From NCBI GenBank assembly GCA_023653785.1, contig JAMKCH010001721.1:98434-162433 (forward strand): DNA of 64,000 nt, read 5' to 3'. The translations under genes were made by a program, and so were the position numbers. Source of the stretch: Ophioderma brevispina (taxonomy: Eukaryota > Echinodermata > Ophiuroidea > Amphilepidida > Ophiodermatidae). Positions 11,267 to 24,319 of the stretch are shown here, one piece after another. Below the pieces are notes generated by a model. The model did not search any database and was not told where the DNA came from. It saw only the letters and a program-made list of their open reading frames with translations. The stretch's first letter is position 1; every line of letters begins with the position of its first letter.

Positions 11267-11469
11267 GCAGTGGGTCTAGTGGTAGCAAGTGCTCAGAGAC
11301 ATACCGCGGCCCAAGTGCTATCAGTGAACCAGAGAGCCAGGCGCTGGATAACCTGTTGAAAAGTCTTGGAAGTCGTTTGAAGGGCTATATTGACTTCCAC
11401 GCTTATAGCCAGATGTGGATGACCCCTTGGGGATACACTTACAGTTACCCCCCTGATTATGATGCACAG
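11267..11469 (+). CDS. Carboxypeptidase gene A, exon with zinc ligand His196
   Basis: This 203-base intact exon encodes a Gly/Ser-rich start, then K-C-S-E-T-Y-R-G-P, E-P-E-S-Q-A-L and Y-I-D-F-H-A-Y-S-Q, ending in Y-D-A-Q. The C-S-E-T-Y-x-G-P segment supplies the partner of Cys138. His in D-F-H-A-Y-S-Q is the third zinc ligand, and the Tyr two residues later matches Tyr198. The acceptor CTGCAG ends at 11266 and the donor GTATGT starts at 11470. The entering phase fits exon 10618 and the exon ends in phase 0. The following exon, expected to encode about 40 residues before Tyr248, was not found in the 18.8 kb to the last exon. Confidence 0.93.
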
Positions 11470-11889
11470 GTATGTTTGAGAACCAACTTTTGAATGTTCA
11501 TAGACGTCTTGGCTTTTAGATCAACGCAGCTCAGTAAATCAATTTAAAGCTGGGCAAGCGACAAACATACTGTAAATTACAGCAGAGTGGATGTTGTGAA
11601 AATCCATCTCAGGGTGAACATACCCGAATCATCCAGCGTTATATAGAAATGATTTCTATCATTTTCACCCCAAAGACAACATCAGCTGCTAGACGCATAA
11701 TAAACGTGCTTTCTCGCCACGAGAAAGGTCATAGATAGCCAAGATAGGTCATTTAATACTTACGGTTATTCATATGTTAGATTAACGTGTGTGAATGTAC
11801 GAGAGGGCTTATTATACTATCGATCACTATTGGCCAGAATCGATTTTAGACTGTGGACGTTCATCAAATAACCAACTCTATAACAAATG

Positions 11890-13485
11890 GAATAAAATGG
11901 ATAAAACGTCACCTCAATTTCTTTTTCCCCAATATCAGTGACAATGGATACACCTAGACCTAGACAGCAAACCATAGACTGTCCCACAGTCTCGGCTCTG
12001 TCTTCGGATTCAGGACACAGTAGGTTACAATTAACATAAAATCAACTTATTTATTTATTTATTTGGCATTGCACTCAAAACGATGCATCCAATGTATATC
12101 AAAACAAATAATAAATAAAAAAATCAGGTTTGGGCCCTTACTGCAACCTTGGGCATCGGTCATTTTAATACTGCGCTGCCACCTTTTTGACTCAATGGCC
12201 TCACATACGCCCTTCATACGAACAGACTTGTCCACTGATTACAAAATTCCAGGCGGTGGCGGCCAAGCTTATTCATAGCGCGCAAAACTGCCGAACGAAT
12301 CATTGGACGGCCTGAAAGTGACTGAATTTGAAGTACACGTACGCGTTTATAAATAGCTTCAGTGAGTGGCGAGGTGGGATTCCTGTAGGGAGCCGCAACG
12401 ATCTAAATTGCCTGCTTAGTCGGTGGTGAATTGTCCTGCAAAACTATCATCAAATCGTTTTTAAAGACGGACATGAGAGGATGTACATGCAGGTCAACGA
12501 ATTATATTCCGGTGGTGCATAGGCTAACCTGGTACCGGGCCTGGTCCATGGTCCGCAGCTTTAAATAGCGGCGGAACTGCGATTGAACATGGAGGTCAAA
12601 CAAGCCTCGTTTCAAAAATGGACCCGTTTGTAAACCCCGGTTTAATTCATACAAACAAAACTTACACGGAGTGATTCTTCAACTCCAACGGATTTTGCGT
12701 GGAAAAATATTGGTAATAAAACATAATTTCGACTTAAAATATTTGTCAAGTTTTCGTGATTACGTGCTAAACCTAGGGGAACGGCAAAAACGACGCATCT
12801 TGACGGCCCCCCTGCAAAATTCACAATACCACTAGCTTTGTCCCTTTACAGTCGTTATACCACAGACCCTGGGAGGTCTAGCAACAGTCCGACCAGTATG
12901 CGGAGGGGAAAACACTCCAGTGGTATCACCTGAACAATTCAGGTTGAGTGATTTGGTCAGGACGCAACACACAAAATACACGTCCTCGTCCAAAACTAAA
13001 AAAAAGTTGACCTCTTTTTTTATTGTAAATTGAATAGAAACGGAGTTAAACAATAAGTTACGGATTCTGGTCCTACACAAAGTTTTAGTCAAAGCTTGCC
13101 CAGGAACGTTTCTTTCATGATTTTTGTTCGTATTTCTTCCTTTTCGAATCTGATGAAAATGCGGTCAAATTCAATATAACGCACACTATAGAAGATCAAG
13201 ATATATTCAGTTGTGATTGAGGATATTTATTTTGTACTTATTCATAGAAACATACTCAATTATAATCAATTCATAACACCTGAAATCTTTTCAACTGCGT
13301 GGCAATATAACAATGGTCAGCACTCCAACATGAAACGGATAGGACGTGTTTTTCTCCGCCACTTACAAGGCCGATTGTTGAATATCTTTAGCTGAATATC
13401 GAGCTCAATGGTTCGCTGAAGTCTATGTGTATCCATTAGTAACTGATATTGGGGCAAACAAATTTAGGTGATATTTTATTTATTT
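11890..13485. mobile_element. Second foldback element of the same family
   Basis: CACCTCAA...CCCCAATATCAGTGAC...ATGGATACAC at about 11910-11955 pairs, inverted, with ATGTGTATCC...ACTGATATTGGGG...TAGGTGATATT at 13420-13475. The right half (12900-13480) is also recognisably related to 9230-9720 and 42870-43480. No transposase frame is seen. It lies in the long last intron of gene A. Confidence 0.65.
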
Positions 13486-13640
13486 TCAAGAAAATGTACC
13501 AGTTTCTATGCGAGAACAAACGATTTTAATAATTTATTATTTATTATAAATTTATTATTTATTATAAATTTTCAAGAAAATGTACCAGTTTCTTTGCGGG
13601 AACAAACGATTTTAATAATTTATTATTTATTATTAACACA
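13484..13640 (+). repeat. Tandem duplication of a roughly 90-bp AT-rich unit
   Basis: The segment TTCAAGAAAATGTACCAG through a GAACAAACGATTTTAATAA stretch and a TTATTTATTA tail occurs twice in a row, the second copy starting near 13570. Confidence 0.8.
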
Positions 13641-13704
13641 GTCCTCTGTGGCCCAGTGGTATTCTCACGCCTAGAAAGCGAGAGGTTCCGGGTTCGAGAC
13701 CGTG
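13641..13704 (+). ncRNA. tRNA-derived SINE head, copy 1
   Basis: It has an A-box-like TGGCCCAGTGG and a perfect B-box core GGTTCGAGACC about 41 bases apart, the internal Pol III promoter of a tRNA. The ends do not pair as a proper acceptor stem, so this is a tRNA-derived repeat rather than a working tRNA. The same head recurs at 13971 and, with indels, at 17021 and 17347. Confidence 0.6.
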
Positions 13705-13970
13705 TATTCTTCGTCTTTATTTAGTTCTGTGCTCGCCAGTTTCTCCGAGCTTCTATATAATATTTACCAATTTACTTTCTCGGGTTGTATCATTTACTTG
13801 ATCCTCGCGTGCATTGAATTGAGTTTCGCCTCGTCATAGATTCTGCTAGAATCATGCATATAAGGCCCTCCCATTCTATAATACAAAAAATATAATTACG
13901 GCCGCTTGAACTCTGAAATAAAGACTGAAATACATTAGTGCTCGTTGACTGGTATCCACATTAACACACA

Positions 13971-14035
13971 GTCCTCTGTGGCCCAGTGGTATTTCGCACG
14001 CCTAGAAAGCGAGAGGCTCCGGGTTCGAGACCGTG
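13971..14035 (+). ncRNA. tRNA-derived SINE head, copy 2
   Basis: This is nearly identical to the copy at 13641, with the same A box and GGTTCGAGACC B box. The sequence jumps straight from here into the error-rich second copy of the 10.5-kb region at about 14040, which marks the artificial-looking junction. Confidence 0.6.
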
Positions 14036-14137
14036 TATTTTGTCTACATCTGACTACGGGCCGTTTTTTCCAATATATTATTCCGAATACCCGTGAACTA
14101 CAACAAACTTAGACATGGTACCGTAGTAATATTACAG

Positions 14138-14216
14138 GATAGAATGAGGAAGACAGGAACATAATGGAGGTGGCTGCGTCGGGTAGATTAAACCAGGGAA
14201 CGGCAAAGGATTTGGA
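14138..14216 (+). pseudogene. Corrupted copy of exon 10618
   Basis: The acceptor ATTACAG is kept. The exon is about nine bases shorter than the original because of scattered deletions, and W-R-K and D-L-N-R-N-W are destroyed by frameshifts. It is most likely a sequence artefact. Confidence 0.7.
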
Positions 14217-14741
14217 GTAATGCGCCCGCGTCTCTCTCTCTCTCTCTTGAGTTTGTTTTCTTTGTTAGTTGTTTGCCAAGCATTCCTGTCGGTTCTCATT
14301 TTCACATTTAAAAGGGGCAATTTCAGTCAAAGCCTCGTCTACCCGACTACCTCTAAAACGTTGAGGATTTTATAGCATCTGAATAGTGGGCAAGATAGGA
14401 GGTGTGGTCAATCTTAGTACAAATTCCAATACTCTGCATTTGTGTTCTACGGAAGACCAGAAGAAAATACAAACAGTTCATTGTGATGTCAATCCCAGCA
14501 TGTTGGTATACTCTTGGGTAACGACGGAAAGGAAAAGAGGAGAGGTAAAGCCATCTATGTACCAAACCAAAGATATGGCAGTACACAGGTCAGTGAGAAT
14601 GAATGAAGCAAAACATCAAGACAAATTTCATTAATAATTAATAAAATAAGAAAACATTAAAAATATTTGATTTAAAAAAAGTGGTAACGAGGAAACACCC
14701 TCTGGGTAGAAAGGTTAACACAAGTTCATTTTCAAACGCAG

Positions 14742-14936
14742 GCAGTGGGTTAGTGGTAGAAGTGCTAGAGACATACGCGGCCCAAGTGCTATCAGTGAAC
14801 CAGAGAGCCAGGCGCCTGGATAACTGTTGAAAAAGTCTTCGGAAGTCGTTGGAAGGGTATATATTGACTCCACGTTTATAGCCAGCGGGATGACCCACTG
14901 GGGATACACTTACAGTACACCTGGTTATGATGCAGG
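14742..14936 (+). pseudogene. Corrupted copy of exon 11267
   Basis: It starts GCAGTGGG after a CAG acceptor and follows the exon at 11267 throughout, with many indels. The H-A-Y-S-Q codons are interrupted and the donor GTATGT is not preserved. It is most likely a sequence artefact rather than a real exon duplication. Confidence 0.7.
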
Positions 14937-17585
14937 GTCGGTTTGAGAACAAATTTGAATGGTCTATAGATTTCGTCTGCTTTTTAGATCCAACGCAGCG
15001 AGTCAGTAAATATCAATTAAAGCTGGCAAGCGACAAACATACTGTAAATACAGCAGAGTGGATGTTGTGAAAATTCATCGGGTGTGAAACTACCCGAATC
15101 ATTCCAGCGTATATAGAATGATTTACATCATTTTTCCACCACAAAGGAAAATTCAGTGCTAGAAGCATAATAAACGTGTTCTAGCCACGAGAAGGTCCTA
15201 GATGCAAGATAGGTCATTAATACTCCAGTATTCATAGTTAGATAACGTGTGTGAAGTAACGAGAGGGCCAATATTATACGATCGTCACTATTGGCCAGCA
15301 ATGATTTTAGATGTGGGACGTCATCAAATAACCCAACTATAGACAAATGGAATATAAAATGGATAAAAGTCACCTCAATTCTTTTCCCAAATATCAGTGA
15401 AACGGGATACACATAGACCAGGACAGCAACCATAGACTGTCCCACAGTATGGCTTGTCTTCGGATTTCAGGACACAGTAGGTTCAATTAACCTAAAATCA
15501 AAGTATTATTTATGTATGGGAATGCACTCACAAAAACTGAGCATCAATGTATAGACTAAAAACAAATAAATAAACTAAAAAATCATGCTGGGCCCGAACT
15601 GCACCCGGGAATCGGTCTTTAAACGTCGCTGCCACCTTTTTGGTCCAATGGCCGCCAACGCCCATCAGCCGAACAGACTGTCAACTGATTAAAAAATTCA
15701 GCGGGTATGGAGGCCAAGCTTCAGTCCGCCAACTGCCGAAAACGAATATTGGACGAGCGGACAGTGAATTGAATGTGAAGTCACTGTAAGCGTTTATAAA
15801 AGATCAGTGAGTGGCGAAGTGGGAATTCTGATGGAGCCGGTCGATCTAAATTGCCCTGCTTTAGTCGGTGGTGCATAATTTGTGCTGCAAAACTATCATC
15901 AAAAGTCGTTAAAGACCGGAATGACGAGGATTGCTAAATGCGGTCAACGAATCATATTCCACGGTGGCAAGGCTACCTGGTACCGGGCTCGCGGGTAACA
16001 TGGTACGCGCAAATAGCGGTGACCGCGATTGAAAAGGAGGTCAAACAAGCCCCGTTTCAAAAGGGATCCGTTGACCGTCATTCATACAAAAAATACTAAA
16101 CTGGGAGTAGATCTTCAATCCAACGGATTGAGTGTGAAACATATTGGAACAAACTAGTTCGACTTAAAATTTGTCCAGTTTTCGTGAGTGAGTTGCTAAA
16201 CCCTGGGGACGGCAAAAAAAACGACGCTATCTGGCCGGGCCACACTGCAAATTCACAATACCACTAGCCTTTAGTCTCTTTACCCAGTCGTTATACCACA
16301 CCATGGGAGGTAGAACCGTCGCCCAGTAGCGGAGGAGAAAACACTCCAGGTGTTATCACCTGTGAACAATTCAGGTTGAGTGATTTGGTCAGGACGCAAC
16401 AACACAACAAAATACCACGTTCCTCGTCAAAAATAAAAAAAAGTTGACCTTTTTTTATTTGTAAATTGATAGAAAGGAGTTAAACAATAAGTTACGGATC
16501 TGGTCTACACAAAGTTTTAGTCAAAGCTTGCCCAGCAGTTCGTTCAGATTTTGTTAGATTTTCCTTTTGAGCGATGAAAATGCGGTTTCAAATCAATATA
16601 AACACATAGGAAAAATAGTCAGTTGGATTGAGGATAAGGATTTGTACTATTCATAGAAACATACTCCTTACAATCAATTCATAACACTGAAAATCTTTTC
16701 ACTGCGGGGCAATTACAATGGTCAGCATCCAAGATGTGAAACGGATGGACGTGTTCTCGCCACTCCCAAGGCCGATTGTGAAATATCTTAGCTGAATACG
16801 AGCTCAATGTTCGCTGAAAGTCACGTGTATCCATAGTAAGATATTGGGGGCAAACACATGTAGGTGATATTTATTATTTTCTCAAGAAAGTACCAGTTTC
16901 TATGCGGGAACAAACATTTTAATTTTATTATTATTATAAATTATATTTATATAAATTTCAAGAAAGTACAAGTCTTTGCGGAAACAAACGTTTTAATAAT
17001 TATTATTTATTATTAACACCGTCCTATGTGGCAGTGGGATTTCCTCACGCTAGAAAGAAAGCGAGCGGTTCCGGGTTCGAGACGTTATTCTTGTCTTTAT
17101 TAGTTCTGTGCTCGCAGTTTATCCGAGCTTCTAATAATACAATTTACTTTCTCGGGTTGTATCATTAACGATCCCGCGTGACATTTGAAGAGTTTAGCGG
17201 TAGTCATAGATTCTGCAGAAAATGCATATAAGGCCCTACAATGCTATAATACAAAAATAGAAATTACGGCCGCTTGAAAACTCTGAATAACAGACTGAAA
17301 AAAAAAATTACCTAGTAGCGCGTGACTGGACCAATCTTAACACACAGTCCTCTGGTGCCCAGTGGATTTCGCAAGCTAGCAGCGAGAGGCCGGGTCGAGA
17401 CCGTTAGTTCGTCTTAGTCTAGTTTCTGTGCTCGCCAGTTCTCCGAGTTCATATAAATTACCAATTACTTTCACTCGGTGTCATTACTTGATCCTCGCCG
17501 GCATTATGAGTTTCGCCTGTCATAGATTCTTGGAGACTTGCATATACGGCCCTCCCATTCTATAAACAAAAAATGTAGTCTTAAT

Positions 17586-18720
17586 TTACATCGGGGTGTG
17601 CTCAAGCGTTCTGATATATATACACAAAAACAGCATAAGAGAACAAGCCCCATAGTCTATTTTGTTATTACAAGTCATCTCAAGTTGTGTGAGTTTCATG
17701 ACCCATCTGAAAAACTTTTTTTCTGACACAACTATGAAATCGGAAACCTTAACGAACTGAATTACATTGAAGTCACAATTTGTTGGCATTGAGGTCACCC
17801 AAAACATGCGCACTACCAGGACCATGGTATCCAAGAGTTGCATGAAATTGAGCAAAATGTGAAACACCAAGCATTTGAGAAATCGGAAATATAAGACCGC
17901 CAGAACCCTGACCACAATTGAGGGTGAGTGTATTTTTTTAAGGATATGCAGGGGCTGTCGATGAGGGTCAGCGATTTGATTATATTTATGAGGGGGTAGG
18001 GTTAGTACCAGTTTACAAAGCACAAACTAAAAAATTCACGGCCCCCCCCTTCACTGTGAAATGAACCCCTCTAAATAGCAATTCGCTAAAAAATGCAGAA
18101 AAAAGCATTATTTACCAAATGCTAAAGCCGCATGTACCGATAAGCAATATTTTTAAAATAACATGTTTTTTAGGCATTAAAGTAACAACATCTTGTTGCT
18201 TCAAGATATACTAGCTTTGAAAGCTGGTTGGAAAAGAAATTTGATTGCTTCAATTGACATATTTCGGGTTTGCAAAATGAAAAAAATAGACAATTTTCCC
18301 CAATTTTTGCATGTGAATTCTTCCATAATCAAGAAAATGTAGGTCCATGATTATTACAAATATTTACATCCATAAGGTATTCCAAAATGTCTTCAAAGTT
18401 GTGGTTTTTTTTTTTTTACCTGTTCCTTTAGGGTGTGTCTTAAAAAGACATTTAATAGTATGTATATATGTAAATTATATTATTGCTGCCTGGTAAACCA
18501 GAACTGAACAACAATATAAATCATATGGAGATTTTTGGAAATTGTTTGTCATTACATGTTGCATAAAGGATTAGCAGCAGGTGGTGATTTTTGGTATGTA
18601 TGTCTATTTTAGGGTAAGTAACCCAATTTATTGCACAAAATTGGCATGGTAAAATTCACACCTATGCTTTATTTGTGCCCGATTCAACATTCTACAACGG
18701 CAGTGACTGACCCCCCCCCT
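17586..18720. other. No recognised feature; unassigned minus-strand frame
   Basis: A 145-codon open frame runs on the minus strand from 18023 to 17586. It has hydrophobic stretches but no motif I recognise. It may be chance, or part of an interspersed repeat. The rest is AT-rich with no structure I can name. Confidence 0.2.
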
Positions 18721-20050
18721 CCTATCCGCCTATCTCTTGTAGACGTGTTTAGTGTTGGGTGAATTAAATAACTAACAAAAAAATAAATTCAATAAAACTT
18801 CAAAATATTCTAAATGTGACGTCGAGCTCTTTGATGTGAAATGTGATCTTTATGTGGTCATCCCCTTAAATGTATTTGCCAAACCAATGATCATATTCCA
18901 ATTAGAATTGATGAGTGTTTGCGTTAATAAATTATAAATAATAAACGGAACAATAATAACAACCGAACTAAGAATTATTTTGTGATTGTCAGAGCCAGTG
19001 GGCATAACCAGTGGGGGCGGGAAGCTCCCCCACGTAAAAATTGGGAAAGAAAGGTGAAAAGGGGGTTGGGAATGAAGAAAAGGGGGGAGAAAAAAAATGG
19101 GGAGGAAGAGGAGGAAGTGGAGGAAGAGGAAAGGAAGTAGATAGAAACTGAAGAGTAAGAAATTGAAAGGGGAATGGAGAATAGGAAAATATAAGAAAAA
19201 GTGGGAAAGAGGAAACAAAAGGGTTCTGGAGGGGGAGGGGAAACCCCCTTGTGTGCGCCTATCTTCCAAAGCCAGAGAATCAGGGTATAAATGGCGATAC
19301 AATTTTCTATATCTTCAACATTATCTACAGTCACTGGGAACACCCCCCCACATCACCCTGCTCTCCACCTATCTCCAATAGAATTGTCAGTGCTTGGGTT
19401 TAATAAATAAAAAAATAAACATTCTTAAAGGTTAACTCAGAGATTTCAGAGGAGGGTGCTCCAATTTTTAACAAATCGTGTTTTTTGCATGTACCTTAAT
19501 GTTTGTCATATATTAACAGTTGGGTGAATAGCTAAGTCAAAATCAAAAGTTTAGTATTGAAAATCAATCTTTGTTTGTTATACAAGATCTATGGAACTGT
19601 TAAACACACATAAAGTTCGCATCCAAACAAAACATCCGATTTACTCAAACTGGAAGGAGCATTTCAGGGACTATCTGAGTTCTAGTGACTGTTTAATATA
19701 TATATAAAAAATTATATTTAGAAATCTGAGTCAGCTTCAAAATATTCATAATGTGATTTAAAGAGCACAGGACCGTATCAGGGGGGACGCTCCCTACCTA
19801 AATCGGGAAGGCGAGGCAACAAGGCAAAAGTTGGGAAGGAAGAAAAGGGAGAAAGAAAAGAGGAAAAGCAGGAGAAGAGAAAGGAGAAGAAAGCGGGAAA
19901 GGGAGAATAGAAAAAAGAAAAGGAAGAAGAAGGCAAGGGGGAAGGGAGAAGAGAACAAACAACAAAAATTAAAGAAAGGCAGGAAAGAGAAACCAAGGAG
20001 AGTCTGGAGGCTAGGATAGTCCCCCCTTGGTATGCCTTCACTCAAAGTCC
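18720..20050 (+). repeat. Two diverged tandem units with purine-rich cores
   Basis: Both units start with C-CTATCTC and a GTG-TTGGG word (18728 and 19372). Each then carries AAAATATTC...AATGTGA and a GGGG-CTCCC stem followed by 150-250 bases of almost pure A/G (19045-19230 and 19800-20000), ending CCCCCTTG. The long frames rich in Pro, Ser, Phe and Arg are shadows of the purine runs. Confidence 0.6.
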
Positions 20051-20589
20051 AGTTTGTAAGTTTTCTAACATTTATGGTTGATCTATAATTGCTCTAAGGC
20101 GGCTGTTATCTCAGTTTTCTTAGCAAGCTCGTCAAAATACAGTTACAAAAGAAGTGCAATCAATTTTTAGACCAGCAGGGACGACCAAGGATCTTTTTTA
20201 ACTAAACAAAATTATAAGGTAGTTCTTAAATAATTATCGTCATGCACTCTTCCAAATCAAACTTCCCTTGGACCTTTTTAAAAATTGAAATAAGTTGATT
20301 CTGGATTAACATGAGAGGCTTCATATTTAAGTCAAAGCTTTTAATCTTTTTCTTTGAAGTGATAATATTCCAGCTTGTTATGTCAAAGTTCACGATGTCA
20401 AGAAATAACATATTTATGATGCCATTTTCCATCTTCCCAGCCTGAGATGAGCTCAGAAGAATGGTATGGAAAAGGTGGGATTTTTTTTTTGTGGGCGCAG
20501 TATAGCTTGAGGACACTTAGCATTGCTTTGCTGTGTATGTTTGGAGTGTGTGCTTGTGTTATAAGTTAATTTAAAAAAAAAAAAATGAC

Positions 20590-20870
20590 CTCAATTGAAA
20601 AGTTTGAAGGTCGATTGGGACCAAACTTCTGTCAAGGGTGCACCATGGGATCCCCATAGTTTATGAGGTCAAAGTTCATGTGCTCGACAGAGGTCAAAAG
20701 TCATGTGAGGTTCAAGTTGAAAAATAGGATAAAAATGTATAAAATTACTCAATTGATAAAGTGATGAAGTCAATGGGGAAACCCCAAACTTGGTCATAGG
20801 TGCACCATTGGATCCCTCCTATGTTGATTGAGGTCAAATGCATGTTGCAGGTTCAAAGGTCATGGAGAGG
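20590..20870 (+). repeat. Repeat carrying direct AGGTCA half-sites
   Basis: The text GCACCA-TGGATCC and GAGGTCAAA recurs twice about 190 bases apart, so two diverged copies of one unit lie here. Sites AGGTCAAAGTTCA (20666-20678) and GGTTCAAAGGTCA (20850-20862) match direct repeats with one-base spacing, the binding pattern of HNF4, RXR and PPAR-type nuclear receptors. A further AGGTCAAAGG is at 22318. Function is inferred only. Confidence 0.45.
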
Positions 20871-20899
20871 CCCACAACTTATATTTGTGATATAGCGAG

Positions 20900-23800
20900 C
20901 GCAAAAGCCGAGAAACCGCGAAATGATAAGTTTCTAACTTTTTCTTGGTTTCAGGCTTTTCACCTTAGCTCAATCTTTGGTTAGGCAAGAGTTTGAAAAA
21001 AGCCGTATTTCAAGCTGAATCCGAGCTATTTAGATATCAAAATTATGTCCAAAAAAAGACAGACGTATACCCCCCATTTTAAGCCTCCACCCCCACCCAC
21101 CCCACCCCGCGCCCCAGTAATTATTAAGCCAGGGGAAAATAGAGATTTGAGGGGGACGACTACGAAAACATTCATCTTTTTTGTAATGGCCCCACCCCCC
21201 CCCGGGCCGCACCACACCCCACGGGGGCAGGTGGGGGGGAGGGGGGGGACATGACAATTTCATCAATGAAAAAGGAAGGCATTCTAAATGGATAAATTAA
21301 CTAAAAATGTTTCTCCCTTACCCTGGCCGTCAAAACCAACGACTCAGTCACCCTTAGATGCTACCATTGAAATTCAGACTTTGGCAATTTGCAATGTTGG
21401 AATTGTTCGACACTTTTCATAGGTATGATGCAGGTCACCACAGAGGTCCAAACACACAATTTCGGTCAACAAAGCATAAAAAAGGGGCGGGGCGGGGATC
21501 ACCGTAGAAACTTTTACTGGTGGGCCAATGTCAAAAACTTTAGTAAAAGCATTCAGGCATGTTTATTAATAATCGCCGGTAAAGTTTCAAGAACGTCCTA
21601 GAGGCAAATGTCGCGGGCCAGCACGTAGGTTAGCCACCTTTTTTCACTGGTTATGTCGTCAAGGGCAAGCTAGTGCCGGGTGGCCCCGGCCCCCCACGAA
21701 TAATTTGATCGTTAAAAAAAATACTAACTTTGTTTAATGGCTGTAAATCAAGTTGAGTAAAAAAGAGCCAATTTGTCATTATTAGAGCTGAAACCGCATA
21801 AAAATCTAACATTCTTAACCTTTTTAGAGCAAAATTGGTATTTCGCACTCATTTATTTCTGGGGAAACGCCAAGTTGGCACAAATCGCAAACCTTATAAT
21901 GTCATGAATGCATACTAGGAGGGTTTGGTACTATATATTTGGTACCAATGGAAAAAGGAGGATCGGTTAGCTATCCAATGTGTTATGCAAATCACAAGCA
22001 TCTCTGCTTCATTAAGCTTTTAAAAAGGGCTCATTGAAAGGTTTTAAATAATTCAGATACAGAGTTTAAACAGTTTAATGGTCTTGTGATGTCAATGGAA
22101 ACACTAAAATGGAAACAATTATACTTATTAGATGTCTGCGAGGACGGTGCATGTCCCATGTGTGCTTAGATGTGTGTGTTGTGGGTAACCCAGTTGGGTT
22201 AGCTTTTCTAAAAATGGTAGGTTTAGTTTCTCAGGTCTCCTTCAAACAAGTTGAATCCGATTTGAAAACAGAACTTGGGGTTAAGGTGCTTGCAAGAGGG
22301 GGTTCCTCATGGGCATGAGGTCAAAGGTAATAGCGATCAATCGGTCATCTGGAGGTTCATGGCAACTGCCATTCTTGCCAGCAGTGTGATGATGCAGTAC
22401 TGCAGACTAGTATTTTTTTTGAAAATAAGCGAACCTCAAGGCAAAGAATGATTCGCGATGGGGCGTTGACAGTGGGAACACTTCGGTAAAAAATTGGTTC
22501 TAGTTGTTAGTGACAGCCTGCTTTTATAGAATGGACACTCAAGTTATAGCCGTCATGATTATGTAATGATTGCAACGGGCTCGATGTGTGACAGAAATCA
22601 AGGTCCCCCACAAAGGGTTCATCATGGGTCTTATGGTTAATCTAGCTTTTTAGGCGAATAGACAGATCAGGGTAACATACTTGAGTAGTACTGTAACCAA
22701 TTGGGCCTATATAAGGGTTGCAGATGTGAACGACAAAGTATTTAGAGGTCATTGGTTCATTTATTGTTGCATGTGGAAGATGATTTAGTTCCTGTAATGG
22801 TTAAGCAAGGATGGATTCTCAGGATCCAGGGTTATTGAAGTTCATATGTGCTATACCTACAATGAACCAGGGCCTCATGTGTGTGCTAAGGCCCGGGGCC
22901 GGGGACGGGGCGGGGGGGGAGGGGGTGCGGGGGGGGGCAGATAGATAGAGCAGCAGGGGGCAGATACAAAAGACAAAGGTATTCAGGGGGTTACTTTAAA
23001 AATCATCGTGGTGAGACAGCTCAACCATTTACACAACGTACAGTATAGGATTCAATAGGGACAGGGTTCCTTATGTGCAACCGATCTGAGACAAGGGGGC
23101 GCGAAGATCATGGATAGCAGAGGAGGGGGGGGGCTAGGAGGTGGAGACAGAAGGAGGCGAAAAACAACCAAAAGACAGGCTAACTCCTAAGAAATATTAT
23201 TTTTTGAAAAAACCCACATTTTGAAATCAAATTTTCAAATTGACTCTAGGGTATACTCAGTGTAGATTAAAAGTCTAAAATTTTTGTCCACGTTATAGTA
23301 AGAAACATGTGTCAAAACATGACCATTTTTGTAAAATTCAAAAAATTTTTTACTTTTTTTAAAAAAAAAGTAAAAATTTTCTAGTTTCATGAATATTAAT
23401 CAATAAGTGATAAATCTCATAAGTTTGTGTAAAAAAAATAGATGAGCTTTGAAGCGTGTGTTGACTGAAGATCAACTCTAAGTTTCATTGAATTGGACAA
23501 CTCTGTAAATCATTTTTGGGGAATTCATAAATACCTCATTTTTCGCACACTGTGACATTGAAATTACAAAGACTGGGAAGGGTCCAATTTACGGGGAGAG
23601 TTCTCCACAGTCAGGGGCGGACGTCACCTGATTTTTTTACTTTGTTATTGTAAATCATTTGAACCCACTAGGTTAAACCTCCAAATATTGTGATTGAAAT
23701 CCGCGACCCCCATCGACAGCTAATATGCAGCCGATGATTTACAAATAATAACTTTAAAGTGGGGACTCCCAAGGGCAATCGTGCAAGTGGCAACAAAAGT

Positions 23801-24300
23801 ATACATGTATGGAAAAACAGGAAAATTTAGTGGGGTTCATATGGCGTTGAACATTGGTCAACATTTTTACCACAGGACAACAACAGATACAAAGACCATA
23901 CACACCCTATCCAAAGCGATCCGTTTACCTCTCGCAGACGGACACCAAAAAAAAGCTCTAGCGGGGGTTGGGTGGTAGATCGAATCGGACAGGATTGTTC
24001 CTGTGAATTAAAATGAGGCGATGTACGTACTCGTATTTGATTGGTACAGCTTTAATTGTTACCATGTCTTATCTGAAGAGAACGCGTTCAACCACATTTC
24101 ACGTTTACAAGCTCAATTGCACGACATACGGCAACGAGATAACCGGTAGATCTTACTGATTCAGGTACATATGAAGGTTAAGGGACCATATGCACAAATA
24201 AGCTCTACTACGCAAAGTAATGTGCACGTAATACCTATGAAGAAATACGCCAAACCATGAATATTGAGGTCAATAAGCAGGGATGAAGGTATAAGTTCTA
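20900..24300. other. Intron of gene A, repeats and G-rich tracts only
   Basis: No exon was recognised. C- and G-rich runs occur at 21070-21110, 21185-21250 and 22885-22945; the last is a strong G-quadruplex candidate. Homopolymer-rich AT sequence fills 23200-23600. Short open frames here have no recognisable domain. Confidence 0.55.
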
Positions 24301-24319
24301 AATATGCAGGGCTTAGGCA

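Larger units (their letters stand above)
14040..17575 (+). repeat. Error-rich second copy of 10510-14040
   Basis: The order of everything in 10510-14040 is repeated here: two exons, CT tract, foldback 2, AT-rich duplication and both SINE heads. This copy differs by very frequent one- or two-base insertions and deletions, often in homopolymers, while runs of 10-30 bases between them are identical. That pattern is typical of raw single-molecule long-read sequence rather than evolution. The exon copies inside should not be counted as extra exons. Confidence 0.85.

Noticed and set aside
14138..14936. Second set of carboxypeptidase exons as a third gene
   Set aside because: They lie in a copy that differs from the first only by dense indels across introns and repeats as well, so they look like an artefact.
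18850..20045. Pro/Ser/Phe-rich and Arg/Lys-rich frames
   Set aside because: They are translations of near-pure purine tracts, with no motif or splice context.
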